DNA of 64,000 nucleotides from Eubacteriales bacterium (lineage in GTDB: Bacteria > Bacillota > Clostridia > Oscillospirales > Oscillospiraceae). The number at the start of each line of letters is the position of its first letter. The first letter of the stretch is position 1. Where the stretch lies: positions 78,173 to 142,172 of the forward strand of contig JAUNPV010000004.1 of NCBI GenBank assembly GCA_030536515.1, read 5' to 3'. Below are positions 17,053 through 26,900 of this stretch, piece by piece. The position numbers were made by a program, and so were the translations under genes. The notes under the pieces were generated by a model, which saw only the letters and a list, made by a program, of their open reading frames with translations, did no database searches and was not told the origin of the DNA.

Positions 17053-18069
17053 ATGGCAAGTCAAAAGCGGGGCCGGCAGAGCTTTGCGCTCGCCGAGCCG
17101 CCGAAGATTACGGCCTGGGCCAGTGTGGTGGGGAAAAAGGAGGCCGAGGGGCCTCTCAGCCACACCTTTGACATCAAGTGCCGGGACACCTACTTCGGCC
17201 AGGCCACCTGGGAGCAGGCGGAGAAGCATATGCAGCAGCTGGCCCTGCGGAAGCTGGCGGACAAGGCGGGTATGCAGCAGACGGAGTTTGACCTGGTGTT
17301 TTCCGGGGACCTCTTAAACCAGTGCATCGGCTCCTCCTTTACCCTGCGCAACACCGGCATCCCCCACCTGGGCCTCTACGGGGCCTGCTCCACCATGGCC
17401 GAGAGCCTGCTGGCGGCCTCCATGGCGGTGGGCGGCGGCTTTGCGGACAGGGTGGTGGCCATGACCTCCTCCCATTTTGCGTCCTCCGAGCGGCAGTACC
17501 GCTTCCCCCTGGGCTACGGCGGCCAGCGGACCCCCTGCTCCCAGTGGACCGTCACCGGCTCCGGGGCGGCTCTGGTGTGCCGGGAGGGCAAGGGACCGAA
17601 AATCACCGCCTGCACCGTAGGCACCGTCAAGGACCTGGGCATCACCGATGCCAACAACATGGGCTCCGCCATGGCCCCGGCGGCCTACGACACCATCCGG
17701 GCCCACTTTGACGACCTGAAAACCGGGCCAGAGGATTTCAGCCTCATCGTCACCGGGGACCTGGGCCAGCTGGGCAAGGAGATGCTGCTGGAGCTGGCCA
17801 AGCGGGACGGGGTGTCCCTGGGGGGCAAGCTGGCCGACTGCGGCACCATGGTGTTCGACAACACCACCCAGGACGTCCACGCCGGGGGCTCCGGCTGCGG
17901 GTGCAGCGCGGTGACATTGTGCGGGGAGCTGCTGGGCAAGCTCAGCAGCGGGAAGCTGAAAAAAATTCTGTTCTGCGGCACCGGGGCCCTGCTGTCCCCC
18001 ACCTCCACCCAGCAGGGGCTGCCCATTCCCGGGGTGTGCCACGCCGTTTCCATTCAGGGAGGTGCGTAA
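17053..18069 (+). CDS. spoVAD: Stage V sporulation protein AD
   Basis: SpoVAD is part of the inner-membrane SpoVA channel that moves dipicolinic acid into the forespore and out at germination. The 338-residue protein has the thiolase-like fold of the family, with GACSTMAESLLAASMAVGGG and RQYRFPLGYGGQRTP. The ATG at 17053 is preferred over the GTG at 17044 because AGGAAGG would abut the latter. A sigma-G-type promoter lies upstream. No spoVAC precedes it, unlike the common AC-AD-AE order. Confidence 0.96.
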   Translation: MASQKRGRQSFALAEPPKITAWASVVGKKEAEGPLSHTFDIKCRDTYFGQATWEQAEKHMQQLALRKLADKAGMQQTEFDLVFSGDLLNQCIGSSFTLRNTGIPHLGLYGACSTMAESLLAASMAVGGGFADRVVAMTSSHFASSERQYRFPLGYGGQRTPCSQWTVTGSGAALVCREGKGPKITACTVGTVKDLGITDANNMGSAMAPAAYDTIRAHFDDLKTGPEDFSLIVTGDLGQLGKEMLLELAKRDGVSLGGKLADCGTMVFDNTTQDVHAGGSGCGCSAVTLCGELLGKLSSGKLKKILFCGTGALLSPTSTQQGLPIPGVCHAVSIQGGA

Positions 18070-18070
18070 C

Positions 18071-18427
18071 ATGGACTATGTAAAGGCGTTTCTGGTGGGC
18101 GGGGCCCTGTGCCTCATCGGCCAGATTTTAATTGACAAAACCAAGCTGACTCCGGCGAGAATATTGGTGAGCTATGTGGTCATCGGCGTGATTGCCGGGG
18201 CGGCGGGCATTTACAAGCCCCTCATCGACTTTGCCGGGGCCGGGGCCACGGTCCCTCTGACGGGCTTCGGGAGCCTGCTTGCCAAGGGGGTGAAGGAGGC
18301 GGTGGACCAGCAGGGCTTCCTGGGGATTTTCCTGGGCGGGCTGAAGGCCGCCGCCGGGGGCATCACCGCCGCCATCACGGCAGGGCTGCTGGCCAGCCTT
18401 CTGTTCCGGGCCAAGGATAAATCCTGA
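18071..18427 (+). CDS. spoVAE: Stage V sporulation protein AE
   Basis: This 118-residue, very hydrophobic protein has about four membrane segments and the family's FLVGGALCLIGQILID opening and GFLGIFLGGLKAAAGGITAAI segment. It is a SpoVA channel membrane subunit. The ATG lies one base after the spoVAD stop, with GGGAGGTG upstream, so it is translated together with spoVAD. Confidence 0.95.
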   Translation: MDYVKAFLVGGALCLIGQILIDKTKLTPARILVSYVVIGVIAGAAGIYKPLIDFAGAGATVPLTGFGSLLAKGVKEAVDQQGFLGIFLGGLKAAAGGITAAITAGLLASLLFRAKDKS

Positions 18428-18477
18428 ATTTCCGGGCATGATAGGTAAGCGGAAATACCGCAGAAGGAGGAAGAACC

Positions 18478-18576
18478 ATGAACAATCAGAATCAGAACAA
18501 GAACAACCAGAACCAGAATCAGAACCAGAACAACAACCAGAATCAGAACAATTCCGAGAACCGGAACTGCCGCTAA
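18478..18576 (+). CDS. Asn/Gln-rich micro-protein, 32 aa
   Basis: The small frame has a strong site (AAGGAGGAAGAACC-ATG) and encodes 32 residues, of which 17 are Asn and 8 Gln. It opens MNNQNQNKNNQNQ and ends NSENRNCR. It sits 50 bp after spoVAE and just before a terminator, so it probably shares the forespore transcript. Composition resembles other very small hydrophilic spore proteins, but I know no named family. Codons alternate AAC/AAT/CAG with no frame break. Confidence 0.72.
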   Translation: MNNQNQNKNNQNQNQNQNNNQNQNNSENRNCR

Positions 18577-18585
18577 CCCGATATG

Positions 18586-18620
18586 AAAAATATCCTGTCC
18601 AGCCCGGACAGGATATTTTT
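18586..18620. terminator. Bidirectional terminator after the micro-protein
   Basis: AAAAATATCCTGTCC pairs with GGACAGGATATTTTT, with T runs on both strands. It separates the plus-strand spoVA transcript from the minus-strand NUDIX remnant. Confidence 0.9.
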
Positions 18621-18982
18621 CTATTTCAGTTCCCAGCGCCATCCGCCGTTTTCCCGGAAATAGAAGAACTCGCTGAGTCCGTCCTCCAGGAAAATTTTCA
18701 TCATCTGGTCCATGTCATTGGCCAGGGCCATGCCGGGCAGCTCGTCCAGCCGGACCCAATAGACCGCCCCCTCCGCCGAGGAATGAAGCTGGCCTTCAAA
18801 ATGTTCGGTTTTGTAAAACAGCACCATGTACCGGGTCCCATCGTCTCTGACCCAGTCCTTGACGCCGCACAGCTGGGGGCTGTGGACCGTCAGGCCGGGT
18901 TGCGCCGGTCCTGGACCAGAACCATGTCCCCATGGCAAATCATGCACATATTGGTCAAAATACATTCTTCCGTTCGTGCCAA
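18621..18982 (-). pseudogene. NUDIX hydrolase pseudogene (internal deletion removing the Nudix box)
   Basis: The start TTG at 18982 with a GGAGAA site opens a typical NUDIX N-terminus (ARTEECILTNMCMICHGDM, then VLVQDRRNPA) that hits a stop after about 30 codons. The matching C-terminal half resumes in another frame with LTVHSPQLCGVKDW, RYMVLFYKTEHFEG and LEDGLSEFFYF. Compared with intact proteins of this type, about 35-40 codons are missing at the joint, including the catalytic GX5EX7REUXEE box. The gene is therefore both frameshifted and catalytically dead. Confidence 0.82.
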
Positions 18983-18995
18983 ATTAGTTTCTCCT

Positions 18996-20330
18996 TTACT
19001 GCATCAAAGTGCTGGGCTTCACCGCCTGGACGCAGAGGGTAATCTGGTCCATGGTGAGGGCGGTCCGCTTTTCCTGGCCGGGGCGGCCAAGGGTGGTGAC
19101 CGTCACATAGCGAGTCATGCCCTCCGTCTGCTTCACCGGTGCCCAGATGAACAGGTACTGCTTTTCGCCGCTGTCCGTTTGGACGGTGATGCTGTCACAG
19201 GTGAAGCTCAGCTCCCCCACTTGGAGCTGGGTTGTCTCCCGCTGGGGCTCCATGCCGTTTTCCCGTGCCGACTGGCAGAGGGAATCCGCCTGCTCCGTGA
19301 AATAGCTCATGTCCGGGTCATTGTTCACGGTTTGCATCTCATAGACCACATACACCCCTTCGTTTTCCGGGGCAAAGGCCGCCGAGTAGCCATTGCCTCC
19401 GGCGGGCTCCCAGCCCTGGGGGACGGTGATATCCACAAGAGCGTCGCCCTCCCGGATGGTGAAGGTACCGTCGCCGTTGTCCGGGTTTCCCGACAGCAGA
19501 CGTTCCCAGCGTTGGGCGTTCTCCCGGGCCTCCTGGGGCAGCTCAATCGGCGGCTGGGTGTCAAAAGAGCGGTAGCGGAGGGTGGCGGTGCAGGCTTCAA
19601 AGTCCACCTCCCGGTCCGGGACCTGCGCCATGGTAACGGTAAACTCCTGGGCCAGGGGCAGACAGGTTTTGGCATCCAGGTACAGCCGCACGCCGCATTC
19701 GCTGGGAGTAAGGCTCAGGGTTCCCATACGGTCCGTCAGCGGCTCCATATCCTTCAAAAGGCGTTTCAGCATGGGCAGAGCGGCCTCACCGGGGACGGTG
19801 GCCGTTAAGCAGTGGGCCGCCGTTCCCTCCCACTGGGTCACAGTCCGGTCCCATTGAATTTTGGCCCCGTCCAGCAGAGCGTCGGCGCTCATAACCATTG
19901 CCTCCGGGTCCAGGTCCACCTCCGTCCGGGTCCACCTGCCGTCCTCACCGTTGGTGTAGCGGACCGTCTTTCCATCCTGCATGAGGGTGTAGACCTGGCT
20001 GTTCAGCCGGGTCCGCTGGTCCATGTCCACCTCCGGGGAATAGTGGTGCAGGGCAGCCGTCACGTCGGTTTTGCTTACAAAGGGGGTCCGGGCAACGGTG
20101 GTGGAAGCATCCAGCCGCAATTGCTCATACACTCTGTGGTAGCTTCCCAGGGCAGGCAGCTCCATGGAAAGGCGAAGCTCCACGGTCATATCCACCTGGG
20201 TGCACATCCGCCCATAGGCGGCCTCCCGGTAGGCACTCCACACCTCCTCCGGGGTTTTCGGCCTGCCGCAGCCGGTGAGCAGAAGCAGCACCAGGCCCAG
20301 CAGAATGCCCAGACTTGTCTTTCGTTTCAC
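18996..20330 (-). CDS. Large hypothetical lipoprotein, 444 aa
   Basis: A lipoprotein signal ends in LLLTGCG. The N-terminal half (about 30-230) shows the long beta-strand pattern of LolA/DUF6612-like lipoproteins (MTVELRLSMEL, VYTLMQDGKTVRYTNGEDGRW). The C-terminal third (about 290-440) looks like a second beta/alpha domain (ALVDITVPQGWEPAGG, YFTEQADSLCQSARENG, FTCDSITVQT). The function is unknown; a cell-surface role is inferred from the signal only. Confidence 0.8.
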   Translation of the reverse strand: MKRKTSLGILLGLVLLLLTGCGRPKTPEEVWSAYREAAYGRMCTQVDMTVELRLSMELPALGSYHRVYEQLRLDASTTVARTPFVSKTDVTAALHHYSPEVDMDQRTRLNSQVYTLMQDGKTVRYTNGEDGRWTRTEVDLDPEAMVMSADALLDGAKIQWDRTVTQWEGTAAHCLTATVPGEAALPMLKRLLKDMEPLTDRMGTLSLTPSECGVRLYLDAKTCLPLAQEFTVTMAQVPDREVDFEACTATLRYRSFDTQPPIELPQEARENAQRWERLLSGNPDNGDGTFTIREGDALVDITVPQGWEPAGGNGYSAAFAPENEGVYVVYEMQTVNNDPDMSYFTEQADSLCQSARENGMEPQRETTQLQVGELSFTCDSITVQTDSGEKQYLFIWAPVKQTEGMTRYVTVTTLGRPGQEKRTALTMDQITLCVQAVKPSTLMQ

Positions 20331-20351
20331 GTTGCCACCTCCATAAAAGCC

Positions 20352-20400
20352 AAAACGGGATGGATATACTTACCTAATATAAGTATATCCGTCCCGTTTT
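20352..20400. terminator. Bidirectional hairpin between addA and the lipoprotein gene
   Basis: AAAACGGGATGGATATACTT pairs with AAGTATATCCGTCCCGTTTT around a 9-nt loop. It terminates addBA transcription; the lipoprotein gene starts just beyond it. Confidence 0.8.
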
Positions 20401-20414
20401 CCTATTGCAACTGT

Positions 20415-23400
20415 TTAATCTGCACAAATTTCCACAAAGGAATTTGTCTGAAAGAAATAAAGATAGCGGTGCTTGATGGGCTTTTCGTAGATGCGGCTCA
20501 GGGCCTCGCCGTAGGTGCGGATTTGGGGGGCGTAGCGGCGGGCGGCGGCATCCTGGGTTTCGGCGGTGACCCGGTCGGTTTTGAAATCCACGACGGTGAT
20601 GCCGTCCGCCTCCAGCAGGGCGCAGTCCACCACGCCCTGGAGCAGCACCTGCTCCCCTTCCAAATCGTCGCCGTAGTGGCTGCCCCGGTCCAGAATGGAG
20701 AATTTGAACTCCCGGAGGCAGTCCGCCCCGGCCCGGAGCTTTTCGCCCAGAGGCGTTGCAAAAAAGGCGGCGATTTTCCCGCAGTCCACCATAGCCCCCT
20801 GGTCGGCGGTGAGAAAGCCCTTCTCCACCAGCTCCTGAATCTCCCCGGCCACCGCCTGGGGGCTGCCGCAGTTTTCATAGCGGATGTATTGCAGGGCCGC
20901 GTGGATAACGGTGCCGTACTCGGTTTGGGAGGTCTGGGTGGCGGCGAAGGCGGGGGCCCGCCAGGTCCGCTGAAGGGGCTTTGGCTCCCGGGTCTTTTCG
21001 GCGGCCTCGGCGTCCTTCACCCGGCCCTTCCGTCCGGTGGCGGTCTGCTTGGAGGGCGTCACCGTGGCGGCCTGGTGGGGGTAGCGAAAGGCAAGGGCCT
21101 GCTTTAGCCGGGCGGCGGCATCCCCCGGAAGGGGCTGCCTCTGCTGGGCCGGTGCGGCGGCAGCCTGGATTTCCTCCGGGGCCGCTGTGACCTGGATGTT
21201 CCAGGGGTGTCCGTCGGACACCGTCTCCATAGGACGGCCCCCCAGGGCGTGGAGGGCCCCGGCCTCGGTCCGGCGCAGGGCCGCCAGCAGCACCCAGTCG
21301 CCCAGGCAGATGGCGTCCCGACACAGCAGCTCCCCGCCGTCAAAGTCCTGCCGCAGGGCAGCGTCCTGCAAATCGGCGGGCAGATTCCGGGCGGCGTAGG
21401 TCATAATGAGCCGGTCCTTGGCCCGGGTCATGGCCACATACAGCACCCGCATTTCCTCGGACACGCTCTCCTGCTCCATTTTGGCGGCAATGGCCCCCTT
21501 GGACAATGACGGATACCGGACCCGAACGTCGTGGTCCGCCGCACTGAGGCCCAGGCCCAGGGTCTTGTCGCAGAGGATGGGGGCCCGGAGGCTCTCCTGG
21601 TTGAATTTCCGGGACAGGTTGCACAGGAACACCACGGGAAATTCCAGGCCCTTGGACTTGTGAATGCTCATAATGCTGACACTGTCGGCCCCGGCGGCGG
21701 AGGCGCTCACCAGGCCCCGGGCCTCCATAGCGTCCAGATGGTCCAGAAACTGGCTCAGGTCCAGCAGGCTCCCCTTTTCGCACTGGGCGGCCAGTTGGAA
21801 AAATTCCTGCAAATTGGCGCTTTTGGCCGTGCCGCCGTCCATGGCGGCGTAGACGCTGTCCAGCCGGGTCTCGGTGAAGCAGGCCTCCAGCAGGGCCGTC
21901 AGGGTGTCCATCCGGGCCTTCCGGCGGAGGCGGTCCAGGGTTTCCAGAAAAGAACGGACCCTGGGGCTGTCGCTTTTCAGCAGAGCGTCATAAAAGGGCC
22001 CCTGGGTGCGGCCGCTGCGGATGGCGGCCAGGTCGTCGGCGGTGAAGCCGAAAATGGGGCTGGCCAGGGTGCTGAGCAGGGGGATATCCTGCCGGGGGTT
22101 GACGATGGTCTGCAAAAAGGACCGCAGGGTGCCGATCTCCTGAGTTTGCAGCAGGTCCGTGCCGCCGCCGGAGGCGCACCGGATGCCCCGCTGCTCCAGG
22201 GCCCGCTGGAAATACCCGCCGGCGCTGCCGGGAGAGCGGAGAAGAATCACAATGTCCTGGGGCTCCACCGGCCGCAGGGTGTCCCCCTGGCGAACAAGGG
22301 TTCCCTCTTTCAGCATGGTCTGGATGCGCTCTGCCACGAAGGCCGCCTCCTCGGCGTAGGTGTCCTCCCGGACCTCAATGGCGTACAGTTCCGTCCCGGC
22401 ATCCCCCAGGGGGATGTGGGGCACTCCCTCCCGGAGGGCCTCGGCCTGGCCGTAATGCAGGCCGCCCACGTGGGGGCGCATACAGGTCTCAAACACCTGG
22501 TTCACAGCGTCAATCACCTCCGCCCCGGAGCGGAAGTTGTGGCTCAGCAGCACCTTCCGGCCCTGGCCCGGCTGGGCCTGGTCGGCGGGGATGAAGCTGT
22601 GGTATTTTTCCAGGAAAATGCCGGGGTCCGCCAGCCGGAACTGGTAGATGGACTGCTTTACGTCCCCCACCAGAAAGCCGTTATGCCGCTCCTGGGTCAG
22701 GGCGGAGAAAATGGCGTCCTGAACGGCGTTGGAGTCCTGGTACTCGTCCACCAGCACCTCCCGGTACCGGCGGCCGATTTCCAGGGCGGCGGCGGTGGGA
22801 GCGGTTCTGGATTTTCCCAGCAGCAAATCCAGGGTCTTTTGCTCCAAATCGGAAAAATCCAGCACCCGGCGGGATTTTTTGGCAGACTGGAAGTCCCTCT
22901 CAAACTGCCGCACCAGGGCCACCAGCCCCCGGGCCCCCGCCTCATTCCGGCGCAGGTCCTCCAGCAGCTGCCGGGAGTCGTCGGCAAAGCTCCTGAGCTT
23001 GCGCTCCATACCCTGTTTGCAGGCATTCCGGGCGGCCTTAATCCGGGCGGCCAGGTCCTCGTCGCAGTTTTTCTTGGGGAACACCAGACGGCCATAGTCA
23101 ATGGTCCGGTTTCGATGGACGGTATCCCAGTCCGGGGCCCCTGCCAGAATTTGCAGCTGGACAAGGGTCTGCCGGAGGTTTCCGGCGGGCTTTTCCATGC
23201 CCTCGCTTTTGTCTGCCTCCTGAATGCACCGGGTCAGCACCCGGATGTGGCAGGCTAAGTATTCCTTCATATCCTCCATCAGGTAGCGGCCCCAGAGGGT
23301 CTCGGCGGCATCCTCCGCCTCCTCCACCCGGGCGGCGGCCAGGCACTCGTCCAGCCAGCCATCGGGGTCTAAGTGGCAGCGGGCGCTGTCGTAGACCTTT

Positions 23401-23933
23401 TCCACAATCTGCGGCACCTTTCCGTCGTCCCGGCCCAGGCCCTGGGTGTCCACAAAGGCCTTGAAGTCCTCGCTCATGGCCTCGCTTCCGTAGGTCCGGT
23501 CCAGCATGGCCTCCATCACCGTGTCCCGCAGCTCCCGGCACTCGTTTTCATCGGCCACCCGGAAGTCCGCACTTAGGTCCAGCCGGTAGGCGTACTCCCG
23601 CAGCAGGTCGCCGCAGAAGCCGTGGACCGTGGATATCTTCGTCAGGAACAGCCGCTGCATCTGCTTTTGCAGGTGGCGGTTTTCAGGCTCCGCCGCAATC
23701 CGCTGGGACAGCTTGGCAGCAATTTTCCCCCGAAGCTCCGAGGCGGCGGCCTTGGTGTAGGTAATAATCAGAAAATCGTCCAGATTGGCAGGGTCTCTGG
23801 GGCTTGTCATGTATTCCAGCAGCCGGTCCACCAGGACCTTGGTCTTGCCGGAGCCTGCGGCGGCGGATACCAGCAGCCGCCCGCCACGGTCATGGACCGC
23901 CTGGCTCTGCTGGGGCGTCAGTTTTTCAGCCAT
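20415..23933 (-). CDS. addA: AddA helicase-nuclease
   Basis: AddA resects double-strand breaks to Chi-like sites with AddB. The 1172-residue protein has a UvrD-type SF1 helicase with Walker A SAAAGSGKT near the N-terminus, VDEYQDSN (Walker B) and VLYVAMTRAKDRL (motif VI), and a C-terminal RecB-type nuclease with FSILDRG..LLQGVVDC and VVDFKTDR. The ATG follows AAAAGGAGGTGCACC and lies inside the end of addB (8-bp overlap). Confidence 0.97.
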   Translation of the reverse strand: MAEKLTPQQSQAVHDRGGRLLVSAAAGSGKTKVLVDRLLEYMTSPRDPANLDDFLIITYTKAAASELRGKIAAKLSQRIAAEPENRHLQKQMQRLFLTKISTVHGFCGDLLREYAYRLDLSADFRVADENECRELRDTVMEAMLDRTYGSEAMSEDFKAFVDTQGLGRDDGKVPQIVEKVYDSARCHLDPDGWLDECLAAARVEEAEDAAETLWGRYLMEDMKEYLACHIRVLTRCIQEADKSEGMEKPAGNLRQTLVQLQILAGAPDWDTVHRNRTIDYGRLVFPKKNCDEDLAARIKAARNACKQGMERKLRSFADDSRQLLEDLRRNEAGARGLVALVRQFERDFQSAKKSRRVLDFSDLEQKTLDLLLGKSRTAPTAAALEIGRRYREVLVDEYQDSNAVQDAIFSALTQERHNGFLVGDVKQSIYQFRLADPGIFLEKYHSFIPADQAQPGQGRKVLLSHNFRSGAEVIDAVNQVFETCMRPHVGGLHYGQAEALREGVPHIPLGDAGTELYAIEVREDTYAEEAAFVAERIQTMLKEGTLVRQGDTLRPVEPQDIVILLRSPGSAGGYFQRALEQRGIRCASGGGTDLLQTQEIGTLRSFLQTIVNPRQDIPLLSTLASPIFGFTADDLAAIRSGRTQGPFYDALLKSDSPRVRSFLETLDRLRRKARMDTLTALLEACFTETRLDSVYAAMDGGTAKSANLQEFFQLAAQCEKGSLLDLSQFLDHLDAMEARGLVSASAAGADSVSIMSIHKSKGLEFPVVFLCNLSRKFNQESLRAPILCDKTLGLGLSAADHDVRVRYPSLSKGAIAAKMEQESVSEEMRVLYVAMTRAKDRLIMTYAARNLPADLQDAALRQDFDGGELLCRDAICLGDWVLLAALRRTEAGALHALGGRPMETVSDGHPWNIQVTAAPEEIQAAAAPAQQRQPLPGDAAARLKQALAFRYPHQAATVTPSKQTATGRKGRVKDAEAAEKTREPKPLQRTWRAPAFAATQTSQTEYGTVIHAALQYIRYENCGSPQAVAGEIQELVEKGFLTADQGAMVDCGKIAAFFATPLGEKLRAGADCLREFKFSILDRGSHYGDDLEGEQVLLQGVVDCALLEADGITVVDFKTDRVTAETQDAAARRYAPQIRTYGEALSRIYEKPIKHRYLYFFQTNSFVEICAD

Positions 23934-26900
23934 GGTGCACCTCCTTTTCGATTTCCTCCCAGAACCGCTGGGCGGACATGGTTTTGTAGTTTCGGCGGCC
24001 CTCCACGCTCTCCTTGTGGCAGACGCTGCCATAGGGGCAGTAGGCGCAGGCATCGTGGGCGCTGCCCCGGGTGTAGGGGTTGGGGGTCACGTCCCCGGAG
24101 GCAATCTGCCCCACCAGGTCCGACAGACGGCGGAAAACATACTCTTCCAGCGCCCCCAGCTGCTCCCGGCTGGCCAGGTCCCCGGCCAGGGTCCCGTCCT
24201 TTTTGACACAGTAGTCCATCCGCTGGGGCTTTTCCCCAGGCTCCATGGCCTGCAAAACCGCCTCGTCCTGCAGCAGAAGCCCCCGGCGCTTCCACTGGGC
24301 GGCACGCTCCTTTTTGGCCTGATCCCCGTCCAGCCGTCCGTCGGCGGACAGGTAGGGGGCCCGGGCGGGGAAATACTGGACCCCGGCGGCTCTGGGGTTT
24401 TCCCCCAGCATATCCCCGTTTTCCAGGGCAAACAGGTACAGCAGCATTTGAAGCCCCACGCCGTTATATACGTCGCAGTAGTCAAAATCCTTTTTGCCGG
24501 TTTTGTAATCCACCACCCGGTAGTAGCTGGTGAAGCCGTTGTTCCAGACATCCACCCGGTCCACAAAGCCCCGGAGGATGGCGTTCATATGGGGATTGGG
24601 GATGGCAATGGGCGGAAGGTCTCCGTCGCTGCCGAAGCCCAGCTCGAAGGCCTGGGGGGCAAAGGCCGCCTGGGACAGCTCCTGCCACAGCTCCGCCACC
24701 ACCATATCCAGCTCCCGGAGGTTCCGGCGGAACAGGTAGGTTAAGCGCTCGGACTGTATCTGGCTGAACCGCTCTCTGGCGTATTCGTCGCTGAAGCGGT
24801 GGGCAATGTCCATGGTCTGCTCCAGGGTGACCCGGTGGAAGCCACCCAGCTCCCGGATGCACCGGGCGGTGTTTTCCAGGACGGCGTGGACATAGGTGCC
24901 GAATTCCGCCGGGTCCACCGTGGCCTCCTTCCGCTCTTTGGCCCGGAGGCCGTATTTCAGGAAGTAGGACAGGCGGCACTCCGCCTGGCGGTCAATCTGG
25001 GAGGCGGAGAGGTTCAATGTCTTCCCGTAAAGCCCCCGGATGTTTTCCCGGTCCACGGTTCCCAGGCCGTAGTCCCGGCGGCGGCAGGTCTGGGCGTAGG
25101 CCTCCCCTGCCCCCAGCTTCCGGGCAAGCTCCTCCTGGCCCCAGCGGGCGAGATAGGCCCCCGCCTCCTCCCGGTCGGCGCAGGCAAAGCCCAGGTCCTG
25201 CCCCTCCTTGGTCTGCCCCTGAGCCGCCTGGGCCAGGCGGCGGAAGACGAAGGAGGGCTGCTCGCCGGAGCACAGCAGCAGCACCGTTTCCGAGGCCCCG
25301 CAGAAGCAGCCGTAAATTTCCGCAAATTCCGCCTGGATGCCCTCCATGGACCCACCGGTGAGGGGCACTCCCAGCCGCCGCAGGGCGTCCCGCTCCTGGT
25401 CGGACAGAACACCGGCAGCGCCGTTGTAGCCCGGGAGCTTGCCCTCCTCGGCCCCCAGCAGAATCAGATGCTTCTGGCGGTTGCAGCGCATGGCGGTCAC
25501 CGGCCCCTGCTGGACGGCATCCAGCACCGGCGGGATGGTGCCCACGTCGTACTGGCTCAGCAGGAGCCGGAACAGCCGGGTGAAGTGCTCGGCTTCCCAG
25601 TGGGTGTCCCCCAGCACGTCGTACATCTGCTCCAGGGCAGAAATCAGGATTTCCCACAGCTGGTTGAGAATCTGGGCGGACCGGTTGTCCCCGGCATCGT
25701 CCATGTCCCGGGCCAGCTGAGACAGCCGACTGCCCAGCTGAATATCCTCCAGAAAGCCGTAGAGGGCCAGCACCTGCTGGCGCAGGGCGGTGGCCTCCCG
25801 GAAGCCCTTCTGAAGCCGGGCCAGCGGGGCAATCGCCCGGTCCCTGGCACGGTTCAGTTCGTCCAGGGCCTCCCTGGATTCCTCCGTCCAGACACCGCTG
25901 AGACCGTCGGGGTGGTTTTCCCAGATTTCCGTCCATCTTTTCCCACGGATGCCCCAGATGACAGCGTAGTTTTCCACCAAATCGCAGGTATCGGGACTCA
26001 GCGGCGACAGGGCCGAGCGGAGATAGCGCAGGGTGCTGCGCTGGTCAAAGCCGGAAAGGGCGGCATCCAGGGCGGTGAGCACCGTGGAAATCACGCTTTT
26101 CTGCAAAATCTCCTCGGTGCCGGACCGGTACAGAGGGATGTGGAACCGGTGAAAAATCAGGTCGATGAGGGGCTGATACACCGCCATATCGGTGCACACC
26201 AGGCTGATGTCCCGGTAGCGGCAGCCGCTGCCCACCAGGGCCCGGACCCGGGCGGCGGCCCGGAGGCACTCCTGGTAGGGGGATTCGGCACGGCAGACCG
26301 TCAGCCCGGGAATCACCGTGCCCTGGGGCAGGACCCCCTGAAAGAGCTTTTCCCGCAGGGGAACCAGGGGGCCGTCGCCGCCGGGGATGACCTCCACGTC
26401 GTATTCTGCGCCGGTGCGGCGGGCAAACTGTAAAAGGTGCTGGGCGGTGGCCCCGGCCTTTTCGAAGGCCAGCAGGTCCGAGTCCGCCCGGTCGCAGTTG
26501 AGGCTGATGGTGACCTGGGGAGATTCTACAATAAGATGCTCCAGGATTGCCATATTCTGGCGGGTAAAATCCGGGAAGCCGTCTATGTAAAACACATGAT
26601 TTATCGCAAAATCTCCCTGCTCCAGCTGCTCCAGCAGCCAGGTCATCTGGTCTCTCGGGTCCCGCTTGCCCCGGGCGCAGAGGCTGTCGTAGCCCTCCAT
26701 CAGCAGGGAAAGCTCCTCCAGCTTCTGGGCAAGGCTCCCCTCCGCCGCTGCCCCGGCTTGGCTCAGGTCCTGGGGGGTGATGCAGCAGCGCTTGAATTCG
26801 TCCACGGCATCGATGAGGCCCGTGAGAAACTCCGGCCTGGTCTCCACCGAGGCGTAGGCCTTCAGCCGGGAGCTGAGCTGGCGGGCGGCGGCGGCCATGG

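Noticed and set aside
20981-26433. Long plus-strand open frames opposite addA and addB
   Set aside because: They mirror GC-rich third-position codon bias of the real genes, lack ribosome sites and have low-complexity Gly/Ala/His/Gln composition. The minus-strand proteins have full domain sets.
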